64,000 bases of DNA from a bacterium (GTDB lineage Bacteria > Chloroflexota > Anaerolineae > Caldilineales > Caldilineaceae). The stretch lies in NCBI GenBank assembly GCA_016124945.1, contig WGMT01000036.1:186001-250000 (forward strand), read 5' to 3'. A program made the translations under genes and the position numbers. The notes under the pieces are model-generated. The model ran no database searches. It was not told the DNA's origin and saw only the letters and a list, made by a program, of their open reading frames with translations. Every line of letters begins with the position of its first letter. Position 1 is the first letter of the stretch. This document shows, in pieces, positions 27,296 through 36,014 of the stretch.

Positions 27296-27305
27296 GAGGA
27301 CACCG

Positions 27306-27704
27306 ATGGCCGAACGCCCTTTCTTCGAAATGTACCAGCCCGACGGGATCTACCAGCCTGCTTCCTACAACCATGCCATGCGGGCAGGCAACACGCTTTA
27401 CGTGGCGGGGCAAGTAGCCCGTGACGCCCATGGTGAATTGGTGGCTCCCGGCGATGCCGCAGAGCAGGCGCAGCAAGTCTTCCACAATCTGGGTGTGGTC
27501 CTCAAAACCGCCGGGGCCGACTGGCGCAACGTCGTCAAAATTACCACCTACCTGGTGGATCGCAACGACTCTGCCGCCGTCACTGCCGTCCGTCTCGCCC
27601 ATTTCGGCGAACATCGTCCCCCCCATACCGGCCTGATTATCGCCGGCCTGGGCAGCCCGGACGTACGCCTCGAAGTAGAAGTCATCGCCGTATTAGAAGA
27701 TTGA
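27306..27704 (+). CDS. RidA/YjgF/Rid family protein lacking the catalytic arginine
   Basis: 132 aa with the chorismate-mutase-like Rid fold: ANTLYVAGQVARDAHGELVAPGDAAEQAQQVFHNLGVVLKTAGADW and VVKITTYLVDR. Typical RidA enamine/imine deaminases carry an Arg in a PxR motif near the end. Here the same place reads RPPHTGLIIAGLGSPDVRLEVEVIAV, with His instead. It is therefore probably a Rid subgroup (Rid4-7 type) with another reaction. Co-occurrence with an isochorismatase-like hydrolase recalls the RutB/RutC pair of pyrimidine breakdown. Confidence 0.9.
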   Translation: MAERPFFEMYQPDGIYQPASYNHAMRAGNTLYVAGQVARDAHGELVAPGDAAEQAQQVFHNLGVVLKTAGADWRNVVKITTYLVDRNDSAAVTAVRLAHFGEHRPPHTGLIIAGLGSPDVRLEVEVIAVLED

Positions 27705-27763
27705 CGAGTCCTCCTCGTTCGCCTGGCCCGATTGGCCACATCAAATGACGGAGTGCAACCATC

Positions 27764-28465
27764 ATGGGCAACTTGAACGATCCTTACATCGGCTGGCGTA
27801 TACCGCTGCCGGAACCGGATCTCAAAGCCGGAGCAACCGCACTGTTGGTGATCGACATGCAGTATGCCGACGCCCACATGGAACATGGCATGATGGCCTA
27901 CCGCCGCGAGGTTGGGCAGTTGGCCGGGTTGGACTACTTTGCCGACAGGTTGGCGCACATCATCCCCAACATTCAATCTTTGCAGGCGGCCTTCCGCCAG
28001 CAGGGGATCGAAGTGGTCTTTTGCCGTATTGCCTCGGCCACCGGCAATGGACGTGATCGCGGTGGCGCACACAAAGATCTGCGCATCTTCTGCCCACCCG
28101 GCTCCAAAGAGGCCGAGATCCTTGAAGAATTAGCCCCCGTCGGCGACGAGATGGTCTTCGACAAGACCACCGGCAGCGTCTTCAACGGCACCAACATTCA
28201 CTTTGTCCTCAGCAACATGGGGATCAAAAACCTGGTGATGGTGGGCGTGATGACCAGCGGCTGTGTAGAATCCGCCGCCCGCGATGCCAAAGACATGGGC
28301 TACGGCGTCATTGTCGTCTCCGACGCCTGCGCTTCGTGGGATGAAGATCTGCACCGCAATTCCTTGCGCTGTATGGGTGAGGTCTTTGCGAAAATCAAGT
28401 GTACCGCCGATGTGCTTGCGGCCCTCCCGCAGCCCGTCGTGGCGGCAGAGATGACGCCGGTATGA
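27764..28465 (+). CDS. Isochorismatase-like cysteine hydrolase
   Basis: 233 aa. Catalytic triad visible: Asp in LLVIDMQYAD (about residue 31), Lys in VFDKTTGSVFNGTN (about 130), and Cys in GVMTSGCVESAARDA (about 166), preceded by the cis-peptide VMTSG. The family includes nicotinamidase, N-carbamoylsarcosine amidase, ureidoacrylate amidase and biuret hydrolase, all cutting amide or carbamoyl bonds. Its TGA stop overlaps the ATG of the amidohydrolase (ATGA), so they are co-translated. An amide or ureido product of the neighbouring enzymes is the most plausible substrate. Confidence 0.92.
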   Translation: MGNLNDPYIGWRIPLPEPDLKAGATALLVIDMQYADAHMEHGMMAYRREVGQLAGLDYFADRLAHIIPNIQSLQAAFRQQGIEVVFCRIASATGNGRDRGGAHKDLRIFCPPGSKEAEILEELAPVGDEMVFDKTTGSVFNGTNIHFVLSNMGIKNLVMVGVMTSGCVESAARDAKDMGYGVIVVSDACASWDEDLHRNSLRCMGEVFAKIKCTADVLAALPQPVVAAEMTPV

Positions 28466-29925
28466 TCACCCTGATCAAAGCCGGTTGGGTTGCGGCGTGG
28501 GATGGCGCCCATCATCGCGTGATTCGCAACGGCGAAGTGGCCTTTGATGGCGATTCGATCCTCTACGTGGGAGCGCAGTGTCCTTTCGCAGCGGATGAGG
28601 TGGTGGAAGATCCCAACTGGTTCGTCTGCCCCGGCTTCATCAACTTACACGGCCACATCGGCCTCGACGTGATGGCCTCTGTCCTCGATGTGGGGCGCGG
28701 TGACCGTTTTGCGCCAAGCCTCGACTTTGTAGAACGTGCACCGCTCTTTCTCGAACCTTCACTTTCGCCTACAGCCCAACAGCAAAACGCCGAAATCTCG
28801 CTGGTGCAGATGGTCAAATCGGGCGCCACCACCATCGTCGACGCCGCCGGGTCGGGCACGATTTGGTGGCTGGGCAACCCGCCCGAAGACGAAGCGATGC
28901 TGGTGGAAACGGTAGGCCGCATCGGGGCACGGGCTTACCTGTCCCTGTCCTATCGATCGGGGCGCTCGTACCAGAAAGCCGACGGCAGCCGCGACTGGCA
29001 CTGGGACGAAGACATGGGCATGGCCGGCCTGAGCGAGGCCATGCGTTTCGCCCAAGAGTTCCACGGCGCGCACGATGGGCGTGTACAGGTGATGCTCTGC
29101 CCCCACGCCGTCGACAATTGTAGCCCCGATCTCCTCTCGGCCACCCGTAATGAAGCGCGCCAGGCCGGTCTGTTGATTCAGATCCACACGGCGCAGTATG
29201 CCCACGAAGTTGACTTGATCCGCCAACGCTACGGCGACACCCCGGTTGGGCACCTACACAACATTGGCTTTTTAGGGCCGGACATTATCTTGGGCCACTG
29301 TATTTTCATCAGTGGACACCCGTCTGTCGGTGGCGACTCGGAACGGGATCTGCGCCTGATTGCCGACGCCGGCTCGTCGGTGGCCCACTCACCGCTGCCC
29401 TTCGCTCGCAGCGGGGACGCGCTCTACTCGTTGCCCCGTTACCTCGATCATGGCATCACCGTGGGTATCGGCTGCGACATCTGGCCCGCCGACATCATCA
29501 GCGAGATGAAGCTGGCCTGGTTCCTGGGCAAACACACCAATCGCACGGCGGAACGGCCAACTTGCTTGGAAGTCTTCACGGCGGCAACGGTGGGTAGCGC
29601 CAACGCCTTAGGACGCTCCGATCTTGGACGTCTTGCCCCCGGCGCCAAAGCGGACATAGTTTGCGTCGATCTATCGGGCTTCCACGTAGGGCCGGTGATC
29701 GATCCCATCCGCTCGCTGGTCGCCTTCTGCACAGGACGGGACGTGGCGCGCGTTTACGTCGACGGCAAGGTGATTGTAGACGAGGGCAAGGTTCTCAACG
29801 CTGATGAAGAGGCCCTGCGCCGGGCCGCCCACGAGATCCAAAATACACTATACAAAGTCGCCGCCCAGCGCGATCCATTGGGGCGGACCGTGGATTCCAT
29901 TTTGCAGTTGGAAAAAACAACATGA
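28462..29925 (+). CDS. Amidohydrolase/deaminase of the ATZ/TRZ type
   Basis: 487 aa. TIM-barrel metallohydrolase with an N-terminal beta domain, metal motif NLHGHIG (about residues 62-68), the next ligand His in IQIHTAQYAHE, another in LGHCIFISGHPS, and the Asp of GIGCDIWP (about 335). AHSPLPFARSGD follows the pattern of chlorohydrolases and cytosine/guanine-type deaminases. It should deaminate or dechlorinate an N-heterocycle or similar. Overlaps of 4 bases at both ends tie it to the isochorismatase and DegT genes. Confidence 0.9.
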   Translation: MITLIKAGWVAAWDGAHHRVIRNGEVAFDGDSILYVGAQCPFAADEVVEDPNWFVCPGFINLHGHIGLDVMASVLDVGRGDRFAPSLDFVERAPLFLEPSLSPTAQQQNAEISLVQMVKSGATTIVDAAGSGTIWWLGNPPEDEAMLVETVGRIGARAYLSLSYRSGRSYQKADGSRDWHWDEDMGMAGLSEAMRFAQEFHGAHDGRVQVMLCPHAVDNCSPDLLSATRNEARQAGLLIQIHTAQYAHEVDLIRQRYGDTPVGHLHNIGFLGPDIILGHCIFISGHPSVGGDSERDLRLIADAGSSVAHSPLPFARSGDALYSLPRYLDHGITVGIGCDIWPADIISEMKLAWFLGKHTNRTAERPTCLEVFTAATVGSANALGRSDLGRLAPGAKADIVCVDLSGFHVGPVIDPIRSLVAFCTGRDVARVYVDGKVIVDEGKVLNADEEALRRAAHEIQNTLYKVAAQRDPLGRTVDSILQLEKTT

Positions 29926-31118
29926 TTGTCACCGAAACAACACCCCAACTTGATACGATCCCGCTTGTCGATGTGGCCTGGCAACATCGACAGGTACGCG
30001 CACAGATTGATGCTGCCTGGGAACACCATGTCACCGATCCAACCTGCGACGGCGCTCACTTCTGCAAAAAGCTCGAAGCCGAATTTAGGGCTTACTTCGG
30101 CGAGGGGACCTATGCGGTGAGCGTGCAATCAGGGCTGGCGGCGCAGTTTCTGGCGCTCAAGGCAATTGGCGTGGGCGCGGGCGATGAAGTGATCACCGTG
30201 CCCAACAGCGATTTGGCCACCACTGGGGCCATCAGCCACACCGGCGCCCGTCCTGTGCTCGTGGACGTCGACGCCACCCACAACCTCGATCCGATAAAGA
30301 TTGAGGCGGCCATCACCCCGCGCACACGCGCCATTTTGCCCGTCCACCTCTACGGGCGGCCGGCAGAGATGGAGGCGATCTGCGCCATCGCTCGCAAACA
30401 TAACCTGTGGGTAGTGGAAGATGCCACCCTTGCGTTGGGTGCAACCTATCATGGGCAAAAGGCGGGATTGTTGGGCGACGCTGCATTTTTCTCGTTTGCC
30501 CCGCGCAAGGTATTGGGCGGATTGGGCAACGGCGGCATGGTCGTGACCCGCAGCGAAGAAGTGGCGCGCCATGTCGGCCTACTGAAAGGCTACGGGCTGG
30601 ATCCAGCCAATGGTGAACGTCCCATTGCCGAGCGACACCAATTTTCCAAGCTTTCGCACCTGGTCGAAGGACACAACCTTAAGATGGATGGCCTGAATGC
30701 CGCGGTGGTTTCGGCGAAGTTCGCCCACGTGGAGGCATGGAACGCGCTGCGCAATGACATCGCCCAGCGGTACAGCGCCGCCTTTGTCGCCCTGGAAGGT
30801 GTGGACGTGCCCATTCTGCCCGTATACATTTGTCACGGTTGGCGCAACTACGTGGTCACCGTCCCCGAAGGACAGCGCGACGCCATGCGCGAGTCGATGC
30901 GTTTGCATGGGATCACCACCTCCACGCTTTACGCCCCACCAGTCCACTTGCAGCCGGTCTACGCCGAGATGAAGCTGGGCGAAGGCAGTTTTCCAGTGGC
31001 GGAAGCGTTGTCGCGCCAGGTGATTTGCTTGCCCATCTATCCTGGCATGAGCGAGGAGCAGGTGGAGCGAGTCATTGCAGCATTCAAATCGTCTTTTTTT
31101 GCTACACAGGCAAGTTAA
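29922..31118 (+). CDS. DegT/DnrJ/EryC1/StrS family aminotransferase
   Basis: 398 aa PLP enzyme of the sugar aminotransferase group. SGLAAQFLALKAIGVGAGDEVITVPNSDLATTGAISHTGARPVLVDVD covers the cofactor phosphate region (about residues 68-115). HLYGRPAEMEAICAIARKHNLWVVEDATLALG holds the cofactor-ring Asp, and FSFAPRKVLGGLGNGGMVV has the Schiff-base Lys near 193. These enzymes usually act on keto-sugars, but here the gene sits in a catabolic operon. It may instead aminate or deaminate the amidohydrolase product. Start ATG overlaps the preceding stop. Confidence 0.92.
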   Translation: MIVTETTPQLDTIPLVDVAWQHRQVRAQIDAAWEHHVTDPTCDGAHFCKKLEAEFRAYFGEGTYAVSVQSGLAAQFLALKAIGVGAGDEVITVPNSDLATTGAISHTGARPVLVDVDATHNLDPIKIEAAITPRTRAILPVHLYGRPAEMEAICAIARKHNLWVVEDATLALGATYHGQKAGLLGDAAFFSFAPRKVLGGLGNGGMVVTRSEEVARHVGLLKGYGLDPANGERPIAERHQFSKLSHLVEGHNLKMDGLNAAVVSAKFAHVEAWNALRNDIAQRYSAAFVALEGVDVPILPVYICHGWRNYVVTVPEGQRDAMRESMRLHGITTSTLYAPPVHLQPVYAEMKLGEGSFPVAEALSRQVICLPIYPGMSEEQVERVIAAFKSSFFATQAS

Positions 31119-31170
31119 CAGTTGTCAGTTGGCAATCTCGACCCATTCATTATTCTTCATTCATCCCTTG
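31119..31170. repeat. Lone repeat arm, CATTCATTATTCTTCATTCATCC type
   Basis: One arm of the GATGAATGATGAATAAAG type at 31138-31168 without a clear partner. AGTTAACAGTTGTCA at 31113-31127 is a 13 of 15 match to the shared palindrome and spans the DegT stop codon. Confidence 0.5.
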
Positions 31171-31216
31171 TACCGTTGAAACACCGAAAAATTCTACTTT
31201 TAAGGAGCCACTGTAG

Positions 31217-32875
31217 ATGCCAACAAACATCCGTTTGCGAAGACTGTTAACCTTCATGCTGTTGCTTGCAGCCACTATGATTTTGGCGGCCTGCCCTGCG
31301 GCAGCACCTGCCGGTGACAGTGGCGAGACCACCGCACCCACCGAGGAAATGGCGGACGAAGGACCGAAGTATGGCGGCACGTTACGCGTCGCCTATGTCT
31401 CTACCCGCACCGACATTGACGTACAGTCGGCCAACCAGAGCGCGCTCAACGAAGTGGCCGCCTACTTCTACGAAACCCTCTTCGACCGCATGGAAGATGG
31501 TTCCGTGGTGGGTCTACTCGTCAAGGAATGGGACATTTCCGACGACGGCCTCGTCCACACTTGGACGCTGCAAGAGGGCGTCACCTTCCACGATGGCAGT
31601 GAGTTCAACGCCGATGTGGTGAAGTGGAATCTCGAACGCAAGATCGAGTTGAAGAAGCCGCTGTGGGATCTGATCCCATTTGAGAGCATCGAAGTGGTCG
31701 ATCCGCTCACGGTGCAGGTGACGCTGACCCGCCCCAGCCTGGGCGTATACGGCATCCTCGCCACCAAGACCTTTTCCATGTACAGCCCGTCCTTTGTGGA
31801 ATCGGTGGGCGAAGAGGGCATCCTTAGCCAGGCCAGCGGTACCGGTCCTTTCATGGTCGAGGAATTCATCCCCAACGAAGTGCTGCGCCTGGTGAAGAAC
31901 CCCAACTACTGGCAAGAGGGCCTGCCCTATTTGGATGAAGTCGTCTTCCAGGTGATCCCCGACATCAACACCCGCGCCACCATGCTCGAAGCGGGCGATG
32001 TGGACATTGCCATGGACATCTCGATCCAGGACAAAGAACGGCTCAAGGGCAATTCTGATCTGAACATTGTCGATCGTCTGGGTTCGCAGCAGTTGTACAT
32101 CACCATGAACAACTTGAAAGCGCCGCTCGATGATGTGCGTGTGCGCCAGGCCATCAACCACGCCGTGGACAAGGAAGGCATCATCCGCGCCGTCTTCCTG
32201 GGTGCCTATGCCCAGGTTGCCAATGCCGTCTACTTGATGCCCAGCATCAACGGCTACTCCGAAGCGGGCAACTACGCTTATGATCCCGAAAAGGCCAACG
32301 CCCTCCTCGACGAAGCGGGCTGGACCGAACGCAACGCCGACGGCATCCGCGTCAAAGACGGCGAACCGATGGTCTTAAAGATCTACACCCGCCGCGGTAG
32401 CCAAGCTGGCGACATTGAAATCGTCGAACTGACCCAAGGCATGCTCAAGGAAGTGGGTGTGGCCCTGGACGTGCAAGTGCTTGATTCCGCTGCCTTCGTT
32501 TCGACGGTGACCAAGGTGCCCGAAGAGGCCGACTACCACATGGCAAACCTGTCGGTGGGCGTCTTCACCGGCGATGCCGAGTACATCATGCTCACCTTCT
32601 ACGCCTGTGATTCGGCGGCCCCGCGCTACTACAACCGGGCCTACTTCTGTGATCCCGAAGTGGACACGCTGATCCAGGAATCGCTGACCATCACCGACCT
32701 CGACGCCCGTAACGCCATCTACGCCGAGATCAACAAGATGGTCGTCGATCAAGCGCCGATCCTGCAACTCTTCGACGTCATTCTCACTATCTCGATGAGC
32801 GACGACGTCAAGGGTGTCTACTTTGAGCCTGCCGGCAACAACTGGCCGGGCAAGTATTCGTGGTTAGATAGATAA
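31217..32875 (+). CDS. Peptide-type ABC transporter substrate-binding lipoprotein 3 (family 5)
   Basis: 552 aa. Lipoprotein signal MPTNIRLRRLLTFMLLLAATMILAAC with Cys at about residue 26. SBP_bac_5 landmarks: YGGTLRVAYVSTRTDIDVQ, LQEGVTFHDGSEFNADVVKWNLERKI (about 117-142), SQASGTGPFMVEEFIPNE and DDVRVRQAINHAVDKEGI. It is not a close copy of the two binding proteins at 20.5-23.9 kb and looks like the glutathione/dipeptide (GsiB/DppA) sort. It heads a second ABC set and follows the DegT gene, so its cargo may be the substrate of the RidA-amidohydrolase run. Confidence 0.94.
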   Translation: MPTNIRLRRLLTFMLLLAATMILAACPAAAPAGDSGETTAPTEEMADEGPKYGGTLRVAYVSTRTDIDVQSANQSALNEVAAYFYETLFDRMEDGSVVGLLVKEWDISDDGLVHTWTLQEGVTFHDGSEFNADVVKWNLERKIELKKPLWDLIPFESIEVVDPLTVQVTLTRPSLGVYGILATKTFSMYSPSFVESVGEEGILSQASGTGPFMVEEFIPNEVLRLVKNPNYWQEGLPYLDEVVFQVIPDINTRATMLEAGDVDIAMDISIQDKERLKGNSDLNIVDRLGSQQLYITMNNLKAPLDDVRVRQAINHAVDKEGIIRAVFLGAYAQVANAVYLMPSINGYSEAGNYAYDPEKANALLDEAGWTERNADGIRVKDGEPMVLKIYTRRGSQAGDIEIVELTQGMLKEVGVALDVQVLDSAAFVSTVTKVPEEADYHMANLSVGVFTGDAEYIMLTFYACDSAAPRYYNRAYFCDPEVDTLIQESLTITDLDARNAIYAEINKMVVDQAPILQLFDVILTISMSDDVKGVYFEPAGNNWPGKYSWLDR

Positions 32876-32996
32876 GGGATTGGGGACTGGGGATCGGGTA
32901 GATGAGATTGAGCGATTAGGGGATTAAGCGATTGGAAATCGTGGACAAGATCTGAAGTCGCCTAATCTCCCAGTCCCCGAGCCCCAGTCCCCAACA
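32876..32996. repeat. Inverted repeat, GGGGACTGGGGATCGGG type
   Basis: Arm 1 at 32876-32896 and arm 2 at about 32962-32995 (CCCAGTCCCCGAGCCCCAGT words). GTAGA follows arm 1 at 32898. An inner GCGATTAGGGGATTAAGCG / CGCCTAATC pair lies between. Confidence 0.75.
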
Positions 32997-33012
32997 CACA
33001 CGGAGCGCAACC

Positions 33013-33930
33013 TTGATCATCTTCATCCTCCGCCGGATTCTAATCAGTATCCCCATTTTGCTGCTGGTGGTGACGGCGGTCTTCTTTGCCTTTCAATTCA
33101 TCCCCGGTGATCCGGCGCGCATGTACGCAGGCGAGACGGCTTCGCTGGAAGAGGTGGAACAGGTGCGCAGCGAACTGGGGCTGGACAGGCCGGTGCTGGT
33201 ACAGTACGTCTCGTATCTTGGACGGCTTGCACAAGGCGATCTGGGGACGTCGATCTTCACCCGCCGCGCGGTGACCACTGAGATCGAAGGGCGTTTTTGG
33301 AATACGGTGAAGCTGTCTCTGGCCGCGATTGCCTTTGCCACCGTTATGGGGATGGCGATGGGCATTGTCTCCGCCCTCAACCGCAACGGTTTTTGGGACT
33401 ATCTCTTTAGCATCATAGCGCTGGTAGGGATCTCGATTCCCGTCTTTTGGCTGGCGCTGCTGATGATGTGGACTTTTAGCGTGCAGTTTAGCCTCCTCCC
33501 CAGCGCAGGGGACAGTACCTGGCGTCACTTTATCATGCCCACGATCACGTTGGCCGTCTTTTCATTGGCCTTCATCATGCGCATGACCCGCTCCACACTT
33601 TTGGAGACAATTCAAGAAGATTACGTACGCACGGCGCGCGCCAAGGGTGTGCCGCCGCAGTGGGTGCTTGTGCGCCATTCGCTGCGCAACGCCCTGCTGC
33701 CAATTGTAACAGTGGTGGGGTTGCGTTTCGGTTACATGCTGGGCGGTGCGGTGATCACCGAGTCGATTTTCGCCTGGCCTGGCATGGGGCGGCTGCTCAT
33801 TACCGCCGTCGGCCAGCGAGACATTCCTGTGGTTCAGGGTGTTCTGCTTGTTTTCGCCGCTTCTTTTGTTTTAGTCAACCTGTTGGTGGACATTGTCTAT
33901 GGATTCGTCGATCCCCGTATCCGCCGCTAA
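33013..33930 (+). CDS. Peptide-type ABC transporter permease, DppB-like (second set)
   Basis: 305 aa from a TTG at 33013, with GGAG 7 nt upstream. MIIFILRRILISIPILLLVVTAVFFAFQFIPGDPARMYAGETASLEEVEQVRSELGLDRPVLVQY follows the DppB pattern closely, then membrane helices and the EAA loop RTARAKGVPPQWVLVRHSLRNALLPI (about residues 205-230). Its 3' end overlaps the DppC-like gene by 32 bases. It shares only family-level similarity with the permease at 24141-25118. Confidence 0.95.
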   Translation: MIIFILRRILISIPILLLVVTAVFFAFQFIPGDPARMYAGETASLEEVEQVRSELGLDRPVLVQYVSYLGRLAQGDLGTSIFTRRAVTTEIEGRFWNTVKLSLAAIAFATVMGMAMGIVSALNRNGFWDYLFSIIALVGISIPVFWLALLMMWTFSVQFSLLPSAGDSTWRHFIMPTITLAVFSLAFIMRMTRSTLLETIQEDYVRTARAKGVPPQWVLVRHSLRNALLPIVTVVGLRFGYMLGGAVITESIFAWPGMGRLLITAVGQRDIPVVQGVLLVFAASFVLVNLLVDIVYGFVDPRIRR

Positions 33931-34807
33931 AGCGCGGGTGCGCCGTGTAGATTCATCTTCCTCGTTGGCGGGGCGATTGCGCGCGCTGACACGCTTTGCG
34001 CGCAACTATAAGTTGGCGGCAATCGGCGGCTTTATCGTCGTTTTTTTCGTTGTTGTCGGCGTCTTTGCTCCCTGGCTTGCGCCCAAAGACCCCAACGCCA
34101 TCTCGGTGCGCGATACGCTGCTCACCCCTAATACCGAATACTGGCTGGGCACCGACAACAATGGACGCGACATGCTCAGTCGGCTGATCCACGGGGCACG
34201 CATCTCGCTCACCGTTTCCTTTGCCTCAGTGGGCATTGCCACTGCCTTGGGTGTTCTTTTGGGCATCCTGGCCGCCTGGTATCGCCGCTTAGAAACAGTG
34301 ATCATGCGCTTGATGGACGTGCTGCTCTCCTTTCCCGGCATCATCATTGGCCTGACGATTGTTGCCATTCTGGGGTCGGGGTTAGAAAATGTGATTTTGG
34401 CCATTGCGATCTATCAGATCCCTCAATTCGCACGGCTGGCCCACGGCATGGCGATCTCGGTGCGGCAGTTGATTTACGTCGATGCCGCCATTGCCACCGG
34501 CGCATCTGATCTGCGGATCTTTCGTCAGCATATTTTGCCCAACATATTGGCGCCGATCCTGGTACAGATCAGCCTGCTCATCCCCTCGGCCATTATGACA
34601 TCGGCAGGGCTGAGCTTTTTGGGCCTTGGCGTGCAGCCGCCCACCCCCGAATGGGGCTCGATGCTGCAAAACAGCCTTTCGTGGGCACGCCTCGCCCCCC
34701 ACGTGATGATCTTCCCTGGCCTCACGTTGATGCTCGTTGTCTTCGGCTTCAACGTGCTGGGGGATGGATTGCGAGATGCGCTGGATCCAAAGTTGAAGAA
34801 GAGATGA
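33899..34807 (+). CDS. Peptide-type ABC transporter permease, DppC-like (second set)
   Basis: 302 aa from the ATG at 33899 (a TTG two codons earlier is possible), with GGTGGA upstream inside the previous gene. After about 35 cytoplasmic residues come the first helix LAAIGGFIVVFFVVVGVFAPWL and the DppC segment WLGTDNNGRDMLSRLIHGARISLTVSFASVGIA. The EAA loop is in YVDAAIATGASDLRIFRQHILPNILAP. It ends ALDPKLKKR. The 32-base overlap with the DppB-like gene shows tight coupling. No ATPase subunit follows. Confidence 0.95.
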   Translation: MDSSIPVSAAKARVRRVDSSSSLAGRLRALTRFARNYKLAAIGGFIVVFFVVVGVFAPWLAPKDPNAISVRDTLLTPNTEYWLGTDNNGRDMLSRLIHGARISLTVSFASVGIATALGVLLGILAAWYRRLETVIMRLMDVLLSFPGIIIGLTIVAILGSGLENVILAIAIYQIPQFARLAHGMAISVRQLIYVDAAIATGASDLRIFRQHILPNILAPILVQISLLIPSAIMTSAGLSFLGLGVQPPTPEWGSMLQNSLSWARLAPHVMIFPGLTLMLVVFGFNVLGDGLRDALDPKLKKR

Positions 34808-34875
34808 TGGGATGATGCGGGAACCCATCATCTCGTCATCGTTCGATAGTCCTACCCCACCCTGGAGGAGTTTCC

Positions 34876-35889
34876 GTGTCTGACTTTACCGTTTTACTGG
34901 CAGACCCCAAGCAGCCGGCAGATTTCGAGTGGATCAATGCGCTAGGACCGGCCCAGTCGTTGACCTTGATCTCACCTGCAGACAACAGCGACGAGGCGTT
35001 CCTGCCACTGTTGCCACAGGCCGACGCCATTGTGACCCAATACCGCGCCATCACCGCAGATGTTCTCGCCGCTGCGCCCAAGCTGAAGCTGATCCAGCGC
35101 TACGGCAGCCGCCCAGACGATGTGGATCTAGATGCGGCACGCGCCCACGACGTCAGCGTGGCCACGATGCCGCTGCGCGGCTGCATCGCCGTGGCCGAGT
35201 TGGCGATTACGTTGATCATGTCCTTGAGCAAGAATCTGGTCAAAGGACACGACGCCACCGTCACCGGCGCCTACCGTGATCTGGGCGTGGAGCCGATCAA
35301 AACCGAACAGCGCAAACACAAATTTCAGTGGATGAAGTTGCCCGGACTGCTCGAAGTCTACGGCCAAACCTTGGGCATTATTGGCTTCGGCGAAATCGGC
35401 ACCGAGACAGCCCGTCGCGCCCGCGCCCTGGGCATGGAGGTGATCTACAACAAGCGCAGCCGCCTGCCCGCCGTTGTCGAAGAGATGGAAGACGTCACCT
35501 ACGCCGAAAAGGACGATCTGCTGCGCCGCGCCGACTTCGTTCTCCTCTCCACGCCGCTGACGCCTGAAACCGAGGGCATGATCGGCGCACGTGAACTGGA
35601 ACTGATGAAGCCCAGCGCCTTCCTTGTCAACATCTGCCGCGGCGGCGTCATCGTCGAGGACGATCTCGTCGCTGCGCTCAACGAACGCAAAATTGCCGGC
35701 GCCGGTCTCGATGTCTTCGTCTACGAGCCGATCCCGTACGATCATCCGCTGCTCCAATGTGACAACGTCATCCTCACCCCGCACATTGGCGGCGGCACCG
35801 GCGGCACCCGCGACAAGCAGATGGCGGATGTGTTGGGGAATGTCCTTGCGTTTGCGCAGGGTGAGCGCGTCAAGCATCAGGTTGTATGA
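34876..35889 (+). CDS. D-2-hydroxyacid dehydrogenase (NAD-dependent)
   Basis: 337 aa from GTG at 34876, with GGAGGAG 5 nt upstream. A catalytic domain in two halves flanks a Rossmann fold: GQTLGIIGFGEIGTETARRARALGMEVIYNKRS (about residues 159-191). The catalytic set is Arg in NICRGGVIVEDDL, Glu in AGAGLDVFVYEPIP and His in VILTPHIGGGTGG (about 300). The family reduces 2-oxo acids to D-hydroxy acids or the reverse (glyoxylate, hydroxypyruvate, phosphoglycerate). Its place after the ABC set suggests use on a breakdown product. Confidence 0.93.
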   Translation: MSDFTVLLADPKQPADFEWINALGPAQSLTLISPADNSDEAFLPLLPQADAIVTQYRAITADVLAAAPKLKLIQRYGSRPDDVDLDAARAHDVSVATMPLRGCIAVAELAITLIMSLSKNLVKGHDATVTGAYRDLGVEPIKTEQRKHKFQWMKLPGLLEVYGQTLGIIGFGEIGTETARRARALGMEVIYNKRSRLPAVVEEMEDVTYAEKDDLLRRADFVLLSTPLTPETEGMIGARELELMKPSAFLVNICRGGVIVEDDLVAALNERKIAGAGLDVFVYEPIPYDHPLLQCDNVILTPHIGGGTGGTRDKQMADVLGNVLAFAQGERVKHQVV

Positions 35890-35990
35890 AAGGGGTGATT
35901 GGTGACGGTGGTGGGTGATGGGGCAGAAAGAGCCGACAGACTGCCTTCTGCCCCATCACCAATCACCAGTCACCGATCACTAATCACCAT
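35890..35990. repeat. Inverted repeat, GGTGATTGGTGACGG type
   Basis: Arm 1 at 35893-35928 ends GGGTGATGGGGCAGAA and arm 2 at 35946-35988 begins TTCTGCCCCATCACC. The 16-base junction is exactly complementary, and the outer words pair loosely. Loop is about 17 bases. Confidence 0.85.
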
Positions 35991-36014
35991 CTTCACCGAA
36001 ACGGACTCTCATCT

